The position numbers and the translations under genes are program-made. The notes under the pieces are model-generated. The model made no database searches and had not been told where the DNA came from. It was given only the letters and a program-made list of their open reading frames with translations. Positions 21,213 through 28,899 of a stretch of DNA of 64,000 nt are shown here, in pieces; the stretch's first letter is position 1; each line of letters starts with the position of its first letter. Origin of the DNA: Rhizomicrobium electricum (GTDB lineage: Bacteria > Pseudomonadota > Alphaproteobacteria > Micropepsales > Micropepsaceae); assembly GCF_011762045.1 (NCBI RefSeq), contig NZ_JAASQS010000008.1:1-64000 (forward strand). Direction: 5' to 3'.

Positions 21213-21485
21213 ATGGGTGCGACGATGGAATTGCGGGAGCTTTTTTCTCGTTTCGAGATCGAATTCGAACTCGACCTGCCGGAGGATGCGGAGGAAACGC
21301 TTACCTGCGTGCGCGACGTTCGCGATTACGTTCGCAAAGCCTATCGCGATCAGGGGATCGAAATCTCGTCGGGCGCCGCCTTCGAGCGTATCCGGCGGAT
21401 TACGGCGCTCCTGACCCGCGCGGACGCTTCGGAAATCGAGCCCGGCTCGCGGTTTACCGATCTTCTCCAGTATCGGGCCGCCTGA
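21213..21485 (+). CDS. Small acyl-carrier-protein-like protein, apparently circularly permuted
   Basis: A 90-residue acidic protein; the ATG at 21225 (86 residues) is an equally good start. I do not recognise a named family. The N-terminal half ('ELFSRFEIEFELDLPEDAEE..TCVRDVRDYV') reads like helices II-III of an acyl carrier protein. The C-terminal half ('FERIRRITALLTRADASEIE' and 'GSRFTDLL') reads like ACP helix I and the following loop. The order is thus the reverse of a normal ACP, and the DSL serine that carries phosphopantetheine is absent, because the break falls there. This is my own reading and needs a structural check. The conserved unknown gene at 21538 lies 52 bases downstream, possibly in the same operon. 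Confidence 0.6.
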   Translation: MGATMELRELFSRFEIEFELDLPEDAEETLTCVRDVRDYVRKAYRDQGIEISSGAAFERIRRITALLTRADASEIEPGSRFTDLLQYRAA

Positions 21486-21537
21486 AAATCGCGTCAGGAT
21501 CGGCTAATATCGGGGTGGTTTGGAGCCGGATGCCGCC

Positions 21538-22044
21538 ATGCCTGCGCGCCTCGTTGTCGTGAACGACAAGATGCAGAAGAACTACCGCTACGAATGCGTG
21601 GCGCCGATGGGGCGCGGCTTCGCCGCCGATTTCCTGCCGCAGCTGACGCCGAAGGAAATGCTGGAACTCGGTGTCTTCGGCGGCAAGTACATGACCGATT
21701 GCCGTGACGAGTTTCCCGCCGACTGGTTCGTCCGCGCCAAGCTGTCGCCGGAGGGCCGCAATCCCAAGCTCAACTATTTCGGCGTCGACGCCTCCCAGCC
21801 GCTGTCGGAATGGCGCCGCAAGGGCTGGATCCATCCCGATGATCCCCGCGGCTGGTTCCAGTGGTATTGCCGCTACTTCGTGGGACGGCGCATGGAAGAC
21901 GATGCGCGCCAGATCACGCGCTGGAAACAGATCGCCCGCCATGTCGCCCAGGTGAAGAAGAATTGCGAGCCCGGCGACATCTTCTGCCGCCCGCGCCAGC
22001 GTCAGGCGCTGCTGCACTGGGCCTACGACAGCCGCAAGATTTGA
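21538..22044 (+). CDS. Conserved protein of unknown function
   Basis: A 168-residue soluble protein from the ATG at 21538 (MPARLVVVNDKMQKNYRYEC). It is rich in Trp, Tyr, Arg and Cys, with strongly patterned segments 'LGVFGGKYMTDCRDEFPADW', 'LNYFGVDASQPLSEWRRKGW', 'DPRGWFQWYCRYFVGRR' and 'RQRQALLHWAYDSRKI'. I recall this as a widespread, strongly conserved but uncharacterised family. Three Cys (in MTDC, WYC and KNC...FC contexts) and many basic residues might suggest metal or nucleic-acid binding, but nothing here proves it. It ends at a strong bidirectional terminator. Confidence 0.75.
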   Translation: MPARLVVVNDKMQKNYRYECVAPMGRGFAADFLPQLTPKEMLELGVFGGKYMTDCRDEFPADWFVRAKLSPEGRNPKLNYFGVDASQPLSEWRRKGWIHPDDPRGWFQWYCRYFVGRRMEDDARQITRWKQIARHVAQVKKNCEPGDIFCRPRQRQALLHWAYDSRKI

Positions 22045-22051
22045 CCCAAAC

Positions 22052-22083
22052 AAAAACCCCTCGCCGTGAGACGAGGGGTTTTC
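22052..22083. terminator. Bidirectional intrinsic terminator
   Basis: AAAACCCCTCG pairs with CGAGGGGTTTTC around a short loop, with A and T tracts on each side. It serves the gene ending at 22044 and the convergent CHAP gene ending at 22103. Confidence 0.85.
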
Positions 22084-22102
22084 TTGGTTCCGTTCGGGAA
22101 GT

Positions 22103-22789
22103 TCAGTTCGCGGCGAAGCGCTGGGCGATGAAGCCCTTGATGGCGTAGGCCGTGGTGCCCATCACGTTGCTCTTGGTGTTCCACACCTTGACCATCGACC
22201 AGTCGTTGTTGGGACTGACGTCGACAACCGGCGCATTGAGATAAATGCGGCCGTCGCGGCCCCAGTTGGCGTGGTCGACCAGAACCTCGCGGGAGGTGAT
22301 GACCTTCTTGACCACGGCGACGTGGCCGGCGCGCATGTTGCGGCGGCTGGCAAACACCATCACCGCGCCCGGCGCGGGATTGGTGAGCTGGGCATATTGC
22401 GCGCGAGCCTGGCCCCACCAAGTCTTGGCATCGCCGAACAGGGCAATCCCGGAGGCCAATCGGGCGAACTCGACACAATAGACGTGCCGGGCGGGGCGGA
22501 TGATGCTCGGCGTCTCCATCGTCGCCGACTTGTCCTCGGCAACAATCGAGAGGGTCGGGTCGGACAGCTGGACGCCGCTGTCCTTCAGCGTCGGCGTGCT
22601 GACTGCCGCAACGGACGTCGGCCTGGCCGACGGCATGGGCACGACAGCATGACGGCTGTGGGTGGGAGAAACCGCGTGATGGCGGTGCGAGAGAGTCTTC
22701 GCGTCAGCCGCCGCGGCGCACACGAAGATCGCGAGCGCTGCGAAAAGGGAAATGGCTGGTGCGGGTCCGGCACAGTCAAGTCGTTTCAT
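22103..22789 (-). CDS. Exported CHAP-domain peptidoglycan amidase/endopeptidase
   Basis: A 228-residue protein with a signal peptide (about 1-30, ending AAADA), a His/Ser/Pro-rich linker, and a C-terminal CHAP domain (about 98-225). The catalytic cysteine is Cys105 ('YCVEFARLASGI'), histidine His156 ('AGHVAVVKK') and polar third residue Asn175 ('DHANWG'). CHAP enzymes cut peptidoglycan peptides or cross-bridges during wall turnover. The linker contains several His residues, which is unusual. It is monocistronic. Confidence 0.85.
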   Translation of the reverse strand: MKRLDCAGPAPAISLFAALAIFVCAAAADAKTLSHRHHAVSPTHSRHAVVPMPSARPTSVAAVSTPTLKDSGVQLSDPTLSIVAEDKSATMETPSIIRPARHVYCVEFARLASGIALFGDAKTWWGQARAQYAQLTNPAPGAVMVFASRRNMRAGHVAVVKKVITSREVLVDHANWGRDGRIYLNAPVVDVSPNNDWSMVKVWNTKSNVMGTTAYAIKGFIAQRFAAN

Positions 22790-23094
22790 ATTTCCCCTTT
22801 AGCCTAGTTCGGTGCCGCTGCCAACCTGAGTGCAAACCGCAACAGTGATGCAAATCAGCCATTTGCGAGGTGTTGGCGAGTCGCGGCAAGTTTTGTCCGA
22901 AGCCTCTAGCCAACCTCTAAACATGCAGTGTGGCGACATGCCGCACGGTCTTTTCTGTGTGTGTTTTTGGAAATGATTCGTGAGCCGGCACTGCTGGCCG
23001 CAACGGCAGGGGCAAAGTGATTCGCGCTTCGGCTTTTCGCTGCCTCCTCTCGCCGATATGATGTCGCCATAGAACACACAGGGGTGGGGGCACC
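22790..23094. other. Intergenic region between divergent genes
   Basis: About 305 bases between the divergent CHAP and SDH-protease genes. No gene or clear motif is recognised. Promoters for both must be here. Confidence 0.4.
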
Positions 23095-24465
23095 GTGAGT
23101 ACCGATCCGAAAGTATTGATCGCCGTCGTCTGCCTTGCGGCCATATCGCTGCTGCTGGCGCTGATCGTCAGCCAGATCCGTCGCAGCCGGGCGCGCGCCG
23201 CCGTCGCCGTCCAACGGCGCAGCTTTGCCGAGGAACCGGCGGTGACCGCGCCTCAGTCCGTTATGCTTCCGTTAACGCCTGCTGCGGCCACGCTGGGCGA
23301 GTCGCTTGTGGCCACGCCGGTCGCTGCCGAAGCGCTTACCGGGACGATTGCGACAAATCGCACGACTGCGACCATTGGCGTCCCCAAACCCGCCTTCCCG
23401 CCGGCGCCCGCCGCGGACCCTGGGGGGCGCAAAGTGATCTCGATCATCCACGATTTCGGTCATCCGCGGGACTATCCCTCGGACCAGCGCCGGTATCTGA
23501 CGACGCGCGAGGCGTTCGAGATTCTCGCCGAAATCAGGGCCGTTCCGGCCGACCGTCCGATCGATTTCGTCCTGCATACGCCCGGCGGCGAGGCGTTCGC
23601 CTGCGAACTGATCGCCAGTGCCATCAAGGATCGGCCGAATACCACGGCCTATGTGCCCTATTGCGCCATGAGCGCGGGTACCATCGTGGCGCTCGCTTGC
23701 GAGAAGATCGTGATGGGCAAGTATGCCTGCCTCGGTCCGATCGACACCCAGTTCTACGGCTTCCCGATCGAGAGCTATATCCGCCTCTTGAAGGAAAAGC
23801 CGCTCGCGAGCATCGACGACGAGATCGTGCTCCTCGGCTATCTCGCCGAGAAGGAGATGAAGACGGCGCGGGCACGCGCGTGCGAGCTGCTCAACAAGGC
23901 GCATTTCGGCAAGGACGATGCGTGCCGGATTACCGATTTCCTGGTCAAAGGTGACATGCCCCACAGCGAGCAGATCAGCCGCGAGCACGCCCTCGCAATC
24001 GGGATCAACATCGTCGGCGGCGATTGCCCGGCCCAGGTCTACGACATGGTCGAGCAGCGTCTGCGCCTCTATCAGCCGTTCGACAGCTCCGATGGCTTCG
24101 GGCCTGATTATCAAGTGCGCGCCACCATGCTGGGAAACGTTCAGCCGCCGGCCGCATCGTCACGGGCGCTGGGCCGCGATGTCCGTCCCGTCAACGCTGG
24201 CGAAAAGGAATTCGGCGGTTTCGAGCCGTTTTCCGGCGGCCTATCGAAATTGGCGAGCGAGGAAATCCTGCGCCGCGTGGTCAATGCAGCCTGCGCGTAC
24301 GTCGCCAAGAAGATTTCCGAACATGCGCCTTCCAAGGCCGAGGTGCGGGCGATGGAAGCGGAAATCCGCGCCTATCTGAAGGAAACCTACGCCAGGTTCG
24401 GCGCCTTCATCGACGCGCACTGGTCGGAAATCTTCGAGAAGATCGTCGCGGTTTTCCCCGACTGA
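23095..24465 (+). CDS. Membrane-anchored SDH-type (ClpP-like) serine protease
   Basis: A 456-residue protein from a GTG at 23095 preceded by GGGGTGGGGG. It has one N-terminal membrane span (about 7-27), a low-complexity linker to about 110, then a serine dehydrogenase proteinase (SDH/DUF114) domain with the ClpP-crotonase fold. Motifs are 'PIDFVLHTPGGEAFACELIA' (oxyanion loop 161-165) and 'CAMSAGTIVALACEKIVMG' with nucleophile Ser193. 'LGPIDTQF' follows as in SDH proteins. A role in membrane-protein quality control is plausible from the family. No NfeD-like partner is adjacent. A strong terminator follows. Confidence 0.82.
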   Translation: MSTDPKVLIAVVCLAAISLLLALIVSQIRRSRARAAVAVQRRSFAEEPAVTAPQSVMLPLTPAAATLGESLVATPVAAEALTGTIATNRTTATIGVPKPAFPPAPAADPGGRKVISIIHDFGHPRDYPSDQRRYLTTREAFEILAEIRAVPADRPIDFVLHTPGGEAFACELIASAIKDRPNTTAYVPYCAMSAGTIVALACEKIVMGKYACLGPIDTQFYGFPIESYIRLLKEKPLASIDDEIVLLGYLAEKEMKTARARACELLNKAHFGKDDACRITDFLVKGDMPHSEQISREHALAIGINIVGGDCPAQVYDMVEQRLRLYQPFDSSDGFGPDYQVRATMLGNVQPPAASSRALGRDVRPVNAGEKEFGGFEPFSGGLSKLASEEILRRVVNAACAYVAKKISEHAPSKAEVRAMEAEIRAYLKETYARFGAFIDAHWSEIFEKIVAVFPD

Positions 24466-24489
24466 TCTGCCGCACGGCTCATAAACGCG

Positions 24490-24519
24490 AAAGGCCCGCG
24501 GGATCCCGCGGGCCTTTTT
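24490..24519. terminator. Intrinsic terminator
   Basis: AAGGCCCGCGGGATCCCGCGGGCCTTTTT is a long perfect GC stem with a T tail, serving the SDH protease gene and, in the other direction, the convergent efp gene. Confidence 0.9.
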
Positions 24520-24540
24520 GCATTCCGGAATGCCGGAAAT

Positions 24541-25110
24541 CTATTCCTTGGAGCGTTCGATATAGGCGCCGTCCTCGGTCATCACCACGATCTTGGTGCC
24601 GGGCACGATGTGGGTCGGCACCATGGTGCGCACGCCGTTCGACAGCACCGCCGGCTTGAACGAGCCCGACGCCGTCTGGCCTTTTACCACCGGTTCGGTC
24701 TCGACCACTTCCAGCGTCATGCGCTGGGGCAATTCGATCGCCACCGCCTGGCCGTTGAACAGCGACAGGGTGACTTCCATGTTCTCCTGCAGGAACGGGG
24801 CGCGGTCGCCGACCACCGAGGAATCGACCGGCAACTGGTCGTAGGTCTCGGGATCCATGCAGATATAATGTTCGCCGTCCTGGTACAGGTACTGGTAGGT
24901 CTTCTCCTCGACGAAGGCGCGTTCGACGCTGTCGGTGGTCTTGTAGCGGTCGACCACTTTCACGCCGTCGCCGATGCGGCGCATATCGATGGAGGTGGTA
25001 GGCGTGCCCTTGCCGGGGAAGAAGCTCTCGGCCTTGAGGACCACATAGAGCCTGCCGTCCTTTTCGATGACATTGCCTTTGCGTACGGAGCTGGCGATAA
25101 CCGAAACCAC
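24541..25110 (-). CDS. efp: Translation elongation factor P
   Basis: A 189-residue EF-P from a GTG at 25110 with AGGT upstream. EF-P relieves ribosome stalling at polyproline. The three domains are complete: KOW-like 1-64, an OB domain ('[20 protein letters not shown]'), and a C-terminal OB ('[21 protein letters not shown]'). Counting from the GTG, the modified lysine is Lys34 in FFPGKGTP, exactly the canonical position. The modification enzymes EpmA and EpmB are encoded divergently 87 bases away. Together they form a self-contained EF-P beta-lysylation module. Confidence 0.95.
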   Translation of the reverse strand: MVSVIASSVRKGNVIEKDGRLYVVLKAESFFPGKGTPTTSIDMRRIGDGVKVVDRYKTTDSVERAFVEEKTYQYLYQDGEHYICMDPETYDQLPVDSSVVGDRAPFLQENMEVTLSLFNGQAVAIELPQRMTLEVVETEPVVKGQTASGSFKPAVLSNGVRTMVPTHIVPGTKIVVMTEDGAYIERSKE

Positions 25111-25197
25111 AGTGATACCTCGTCTAGTCGGGCGGACTTGCCGCATCGGAGCGGCCCGGAGCCGCTTTAGGCGGGGCGTATACAGGAGCGGCAGGCT

Positions 25198-26241
25198 TTG
25201 GCCAAGACGGGATCATCCTGGTGGGCCCCCCACCGCCACGCCGACCGGCGGCCGGCGTTAACGTCGCGGGGGCAGATAAAAAAGGCTTTTCGGGCCCATT
25301 TCGAGGCTGAGGGCTTTACCGAGGTCGAATGCGGCGCTTTGGCCGTCTCGCCCGGCAATGAGGCGCACTTGGCCGGGTTTGCCACCGAGATCGTCGGAGC
25401 CGATGGCTCCCGTCGCACCCTTTACCTGCACACCTCGCCGGAATTTGCCGCCAAAAAGCTGCTGGCCGCCGGCGAGACGCGGATTTTCGATTTCGCCCGC
25501 GTGTTCCGCAATCGCGAGGCCGGTTCGCCGCTGCATGTGCCGGAATTCACCATGCTGGAGTGGTATCGCGCGCGGGAACCTTACGCGGCGGTGATCGCCG
25601 ACACGGTCGATCTTGTCCGGATTGCGGCAAAGATTACGGGCCTCGCCACCTTCTCGTTTCGCGGCCGCACCTGCGATGCTCTGGCCGAGCCGGAATGCCT
25701 GACCGTGGGCGAAGCATTCCAGCGCTACGCCGGCGTCGATCTTCTCGCCACGCTCGACGCGGCGGGGCAGGGCCTCCGCGACGCTTTGGCCGAGGCGGCG
25801 CGCAACGCCGGGCACGATGTTGCCGCCAACGATACCTGGGCCGACATTTTTTCGAAGATCATCGTCACCATCGAAGGCAAATTGGGCAAAGGCCGCCCTA
25901 CCGTGCTGTGCGAATATCCGCGTTGCGAGGCCGCGCTGGCGCGAGCGGCGGCGCACGATCCGCGAGTCTCGGAACGGTTCGAGCTTTACGTGTGCGGCGT
26001 GGAACTCGCCAACGGGTTCGGTGAACTGACCGATCCGGTGGAACAGCGCGCCCGCTTCGAAGCGGAAATGGCGGAAAAGGAGCGTGTTTACGGCGAGCGC
26101 TATCCGCTTGATGAGGATTTTCTCGATGCGCTGGCGATCATGCCCGAAGCATCGGGCGTTGCCCTTGGGTTCGATCGTCTCGTTATGCTCGCAACGGGCT
26201 CCCGTTCGGTCCAAGACGTGCTATGGACCCCGGCACCATGA
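25198..26241 (+). CDS. epmA: EF-P beta-lysylation ligase EpmA (PoxA/GenX)
   Basis: A 347-residue class II lysyl-tRNA synthetase paralogue lacking the anticodon-binding domain, as expected for EpmA. It attaches (R)-beta-lysine to EF-P Lys34. Class II motifs are seen: motif 2 '[31 protein letters not shown]' and motif 3 '[12 protein letters not shown]'. The start is a TTG at 25198 with AGGAG nine bases upstream. It overlaps the start of epmB (ATGA at 26238-26241), so the two are translationally coupled. Confidence 0.93.
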   Translation: MAKTGSSWWAPHRHADRRPALTSRGQIKKAFRAHFEAEGFTEVECGALAVSPGNEAHLAGFATEIVGADGSRRTLYLHTSPEFAAKKLLAAGETRIFDFARVFRNREAGSPLHVPEFTMLEWYRAREPYAAVIADTVDLVRIAAKITGLATFSFRGRTCDALAEPECLTVGEAFQRYAGVDLLATLDAAGQGLRDALAEAARNAGHDVAANDTWADIFSKIIVTIEGKLGKGRPTVLCEYPRCEAALARAAAHDPRVSERFELYVCGVELANGFGELTDPVEQRARFEAEMAEKERVYGERYPLDEDFLDALAIMPEASGVALGFDRLVMLATGSRSVQDVLWTPAP

Positions 26242-27278
26242 CTGCCTTGAAGTCCATTTATACCCTTGCCGATTCCGGTCTTGTCGCGCGCGAGCAATTG
26301 CCGTCGCTGGAACCGGTGACCGAGAAATATGCCGTCGCTCTGACCGATACCGTGGTGAACTTGATCGACCGCAGCGATCCGTTCGATCCCATCGCGCGCC
26401 AGTTCGTTCCCAGCGTGCGCGAGTTGACCGTCAAGCCGGACGAGCTTCTCGATCCGATCGGCGACGATGCCCATTCGCCGGTGCCCGGCATCGTGCATCG
26501 CCACCGCGACCGTGCGCTGTTCAAGATCGTGCAGTCCTGCCCGGTCTATTGCCGTTTCTGTTTCCGCCGCGAGAGCGTAGGCCAGGCAGGCGAGAACGCG
26601 CTTCTGCCGGAAACCTTCACGCAGGCTGTCGATTACGTCGCCGCGCATCCCGAAATCTGGGAGATGATTTTCACCGGCGGCGATCCGTTCGTTCTCTCGC
26701 CCCGGCGCATCGCCGAGGTCTCCGCCCGCTTCGCCTCCATCCCGCATGTGAAGTTGCTGCGCTGGCATAGCCGCGTGCCGGTGGTCGATCCGGCCCGCAT
26801 CACCGACGAGATGATCGCCGCCCTCTTGGTGCCCGGCGCCTCCACTGTGATTGCGATCCACGCCAATCATCCGCGCGAACTTGGCCCCGATGCGCGCCGC
26901 GCCATCGCCCGCTTGGTCGATGCCGGCATTCCTCTGGTCAGCCAGACCGTGCTGCTGCGCGGCATCAACGACGAGATTTCGACCCTGGAAGCGTTGATGC
27001 GAGCCTTCCTCGAATGCCACATCAAGCCGTATTACCTGCATCATCCCGATCTGGCGCCCGGCACGTCGCATTTCCGCGTCACCATTGACGAAGGTCTGAC
27101 TCTGATGCGGGCCCTTCGCGCGCGCCTCTCTGGCCTTGCCATTCCGACCTACGTGCTCGACATCCCCGGCGGCTTCGCCAAAGTGCCGCTTGAATCCCGC
27201 GATGTCGAAAAGACCGAAACCGGCTGGCGCATCCGCGACCACGAAGGCCGCTGGCACGACTATCCGCCGGCCCCCTGA
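26238..27278 (+). CDS. epmB: EF-P lysine 2,3-aminomutase EpmB (radical SAM)
   Basis: A 346-residue radical SAM/PLP enzyme converting L-lysine to beta-lysine for EpmA. The iron-sulfur cluster motif CPVYCRFC (Cys101, Cys105, Cys108) is intact, followed by 'EMIFTGGDPFVLS' and 'LLRWHSRVPVVDPARI'. The start at 26238 is favoured by the ATGA overlap with epmA; an ATG at 26223 is also in frame. The length fits EpmB rather than catabolic lysine aminomutase, which is longer. Confidence 0.93.
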   Translation: MTALKSIYTLADSGLVAREQLPSLEPVTEKYAVALTDTVVNLIDRSDPFDPIARQFVPSVRELTVKPDELLDPIGDDAHSPVPGIVHRHRDRALFKIVQSCPVYCRFCFRRESVGQAGENALLPETFTQAVDYVAAHPEIWEMIFTGGDPFVLSPRRIAEVSARFASIPHVKLLRWHSRVPVVDPARITDEMIAALLVPGASTVIAIHANHPRELGPDARRAIARLVDAGIPLVSQTVLLRGINDEISTLEALMRAFLECHIKPYYLHHPDLAPGTSHFRVTIDEGLTLMRALRARLSGLAIPTYVLDIPGGFAKVPLESRDVEKTETGWRIRDHEGRWHDYPPAP

Positions 27279-27892
27279 CCGATCCGCACGCGGGCGATGG
27301 CGTGCTGGAGCACCGTCTCGGTATCGCTGGTTTCGGCTTCGCCGTAGATGATCATCAATTCCTTGCGTTTGGCTTTGTCGAAAAGATGAACCAGACGCAC
27401 GACCGTCATTGGCACGCGCATGTATCGGTTCGCCGTCAGCAGCGCATTGAAGTGCTCGGTATCGGAGCCGCGCTCCGCCGCATCTTTGCCGGTCGAGGTC
27501 CAGGTATCGACATAAAAATCGAGTCCGCCGATTTCAACGTGGCGCGGCGAATTGTAGGCGTGGTGCAGTTCGGGATGGCTGGGCTTGTATTCCTCGAACT
27601 GCACCCAATAGAGCTTTTGGATCTCTTTCCCGTTCGCTTCGACGAAGACAAAGAGTTTGCAGTCGTCGAACGGGCCTAGCTTCGGGTCCGTCAATGTAAA
27701 CGTGTCGGTGCCGAGATATCGCGCCGAACCGGGCAGTGTGATCGTCACCGCCGGTGACGTCACGACGTGGCCTTGCACCGATGCCTCAGGACTTGCGGCC
27801 GCGGCCCCGAACGCCAGTCCAAGCGCGAAGAGTGTCGCCAGCCTCAGCGGTATTCTCCGTTCACCACTTCCAGCGCCTTGGCGCCGGGGCAT
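27260..27892 (-). CDS. Putative exported protein of unknown function
   Basis: A 210-residue protein with a basic N-terminus and hydrophobic segment (about 17-33, ending AAAAS), probably a signal peptide. The mature part has 'ITLPGSARYLGTDTFTLTDP', 'LYWVQFEEYKPSHPELHHAY' and 'HVEIGGLDFYVDTWTSTG'. I do not recognise a family. The start is uncertain: the ATG at 27892 overlaps korB by 49 bases, and no better start follows it. It is last in the operon FAD/Fe-S reductase-korA-korB. Its 3' end overlaps that of epmB by 19 bases. Confidence 0.65.
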   Translation of the reverse strand: MPRRQGAGSGERRIPLRLATLFALGLAFGAAAASPEASVQGHVVTSPAVTITLPGSARYLGTDTFTLTDPKLGPFDDCKLFVFVEANGKEIQKLYWVQFEEYKPSHPELHHAYNSPRHVEIGGLDFYVDTWTSTGKDAAERGSDTEHFNALLTANRYMRVPMTVVRLVHLFDKAKRKELMIIYGEAETSDTETVLQHAIARVRIGQGAGG

Positions 27893-28899
27893 AGTTCTTT
27901 CTCGGTCAGCGTGTTGAGTGGGGTATCGGCCGTTCCGAGGTGGTCGTGCAGGTCGGCCGCTTCCGGCGCGACATAGATCAGGCCGGTGACGAGTTCGCCT
28001 TGCGCCTGATGTTCCTGCAAGTACGCCAGCGCCGCGATGCGGTCGGACGTATCGTAATCGGGGCGCAGCTTGGAGAGCTTCAGGTAGGACCCATCGTGCT
28101 GGCGCACCAGTTCGGTCGTGCCGGGTTCGTAATCGGCAGTGATTTCCTTCTTCGCCGGCACGAAATCGACCGCGTTCACGGCTTCATCGTGCTCGCGCAC
28201 GTAATCGAAGCTCTTGGTCGATCCCAGATGGTTGTTGAACGTCACGCACGGGCTGATGACGTCGAGGATCGCCGCGCCCTTGTGCCGGATCGCGCCCTTG
28301 ATCAGCGGCACGAGCTGCTTCTTGTCGCCCGAGAAGCTGCGCGCCACATAGCTCGCGCCCAACAAAAGCGCCATCGAGATCAGATCGATGGCCGAGTCGA
28401 CATGCACTTCGCCGCTTTTCGATTTGGCGCCCTGATCGGCGGTAGCGGAGAACTGTCCTTTGGTCAGGCCGTAAACGCCGTTGTTCTCGCAGATATAGAC
28501 CATGTTGACGCCGCGCCGGAGCGCATGTGCGAACTGGCCGAGCCCGATCGAGGCGCTGTCGCCGTCACCCGAAACGCCGAGATAGAGAAGATCGCGATTG
28601 GCCATGGCGGCGCCGGTCAAGACGCTCGGCATGCGGCCGTGGACGGAATTGAACCCGTGCGCTTGCCCCAAGAAATAGTCCGGCGTCTTCGACGAGCAAC
28701 CGATGCCCGACATCTTGGCGACGCGATGCGGCTCGATGGAAAGTTCGTAGCAGGCTTGCACGATGGCGGCGCTGATCGAATCGTGGCCGCAGCCGGCGCA
28801 CAAGGTCGAGATCCGCCCCTCGTAATCGCGCCGCGTGAATCCGAGCGCATTCGGTTGCAGCGAAGGATGGTGCAGCTTCGGCTTGGCGATATAGGTCAT
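27844..28899 (-). CDS. korB: 2-oxoacid:ferredoxin oxidoreductase, beta subunit
   Basis: A 351-residue thiamine-pyrophosphate subunit. 'TLCAGCGHDSISAAIVQAC' and 'SGIGCSSKTPDY' supply cysteines for the [4Fe-4S] cluster, and 'LGVSGDGDSASIGLGQFAHA' with 'CENNGVYGLTKGQ' is the TPP/Mg-binding GDG...N motif. With KorA it catalyses reversible oxidative decarboxylation of a 2-oxoacid (probably 2-oxoglutarate) to the acyl-CoA with ferredoxin. Its ATG overlaps the korA stop by four bases. The substrate is inferred from family resemblance; 2-oxoisovalerate or pyruvate cannot be excluded. Confidence 0.88.
   Translation of the reverse strand: MTYIAKPKLHHPSLQPNALGFTRRDYEGRISTLCAGCGHDSISAAIVQACYELSIEPHRVAKMSGIGCSSKTPDYFLGQAHGFNSVHGRMPSVLTGAAMANRDLLYLGVSGDGDSASIGLGQFAHALRRGVNMVYICENNGVYGLTKGQFSATADQGAKSKSGEVHVDSAIDLISMALLLGASYVARSFSGDKKQLVPLIKGAIRHKGAAILDVISPCVTFNNHLGSTKSFDYVREHDEAVNAVDFVPAKKEITADYEPGTTELVRQHDGSYLKLSKLRPDYDTSDRIAALAYLQEHQAQGELVTGLIYVAPEAADLHDHLGTADTPLNTLTEKELCPGAKALEVVNGEYR

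Noticed and set aside
24520..24540. The CATTCCGGAATG dyad next to the terminator as an operator
   Set aside because: Short, lies between a terminator and a gene 3' end, and could arise by chance.
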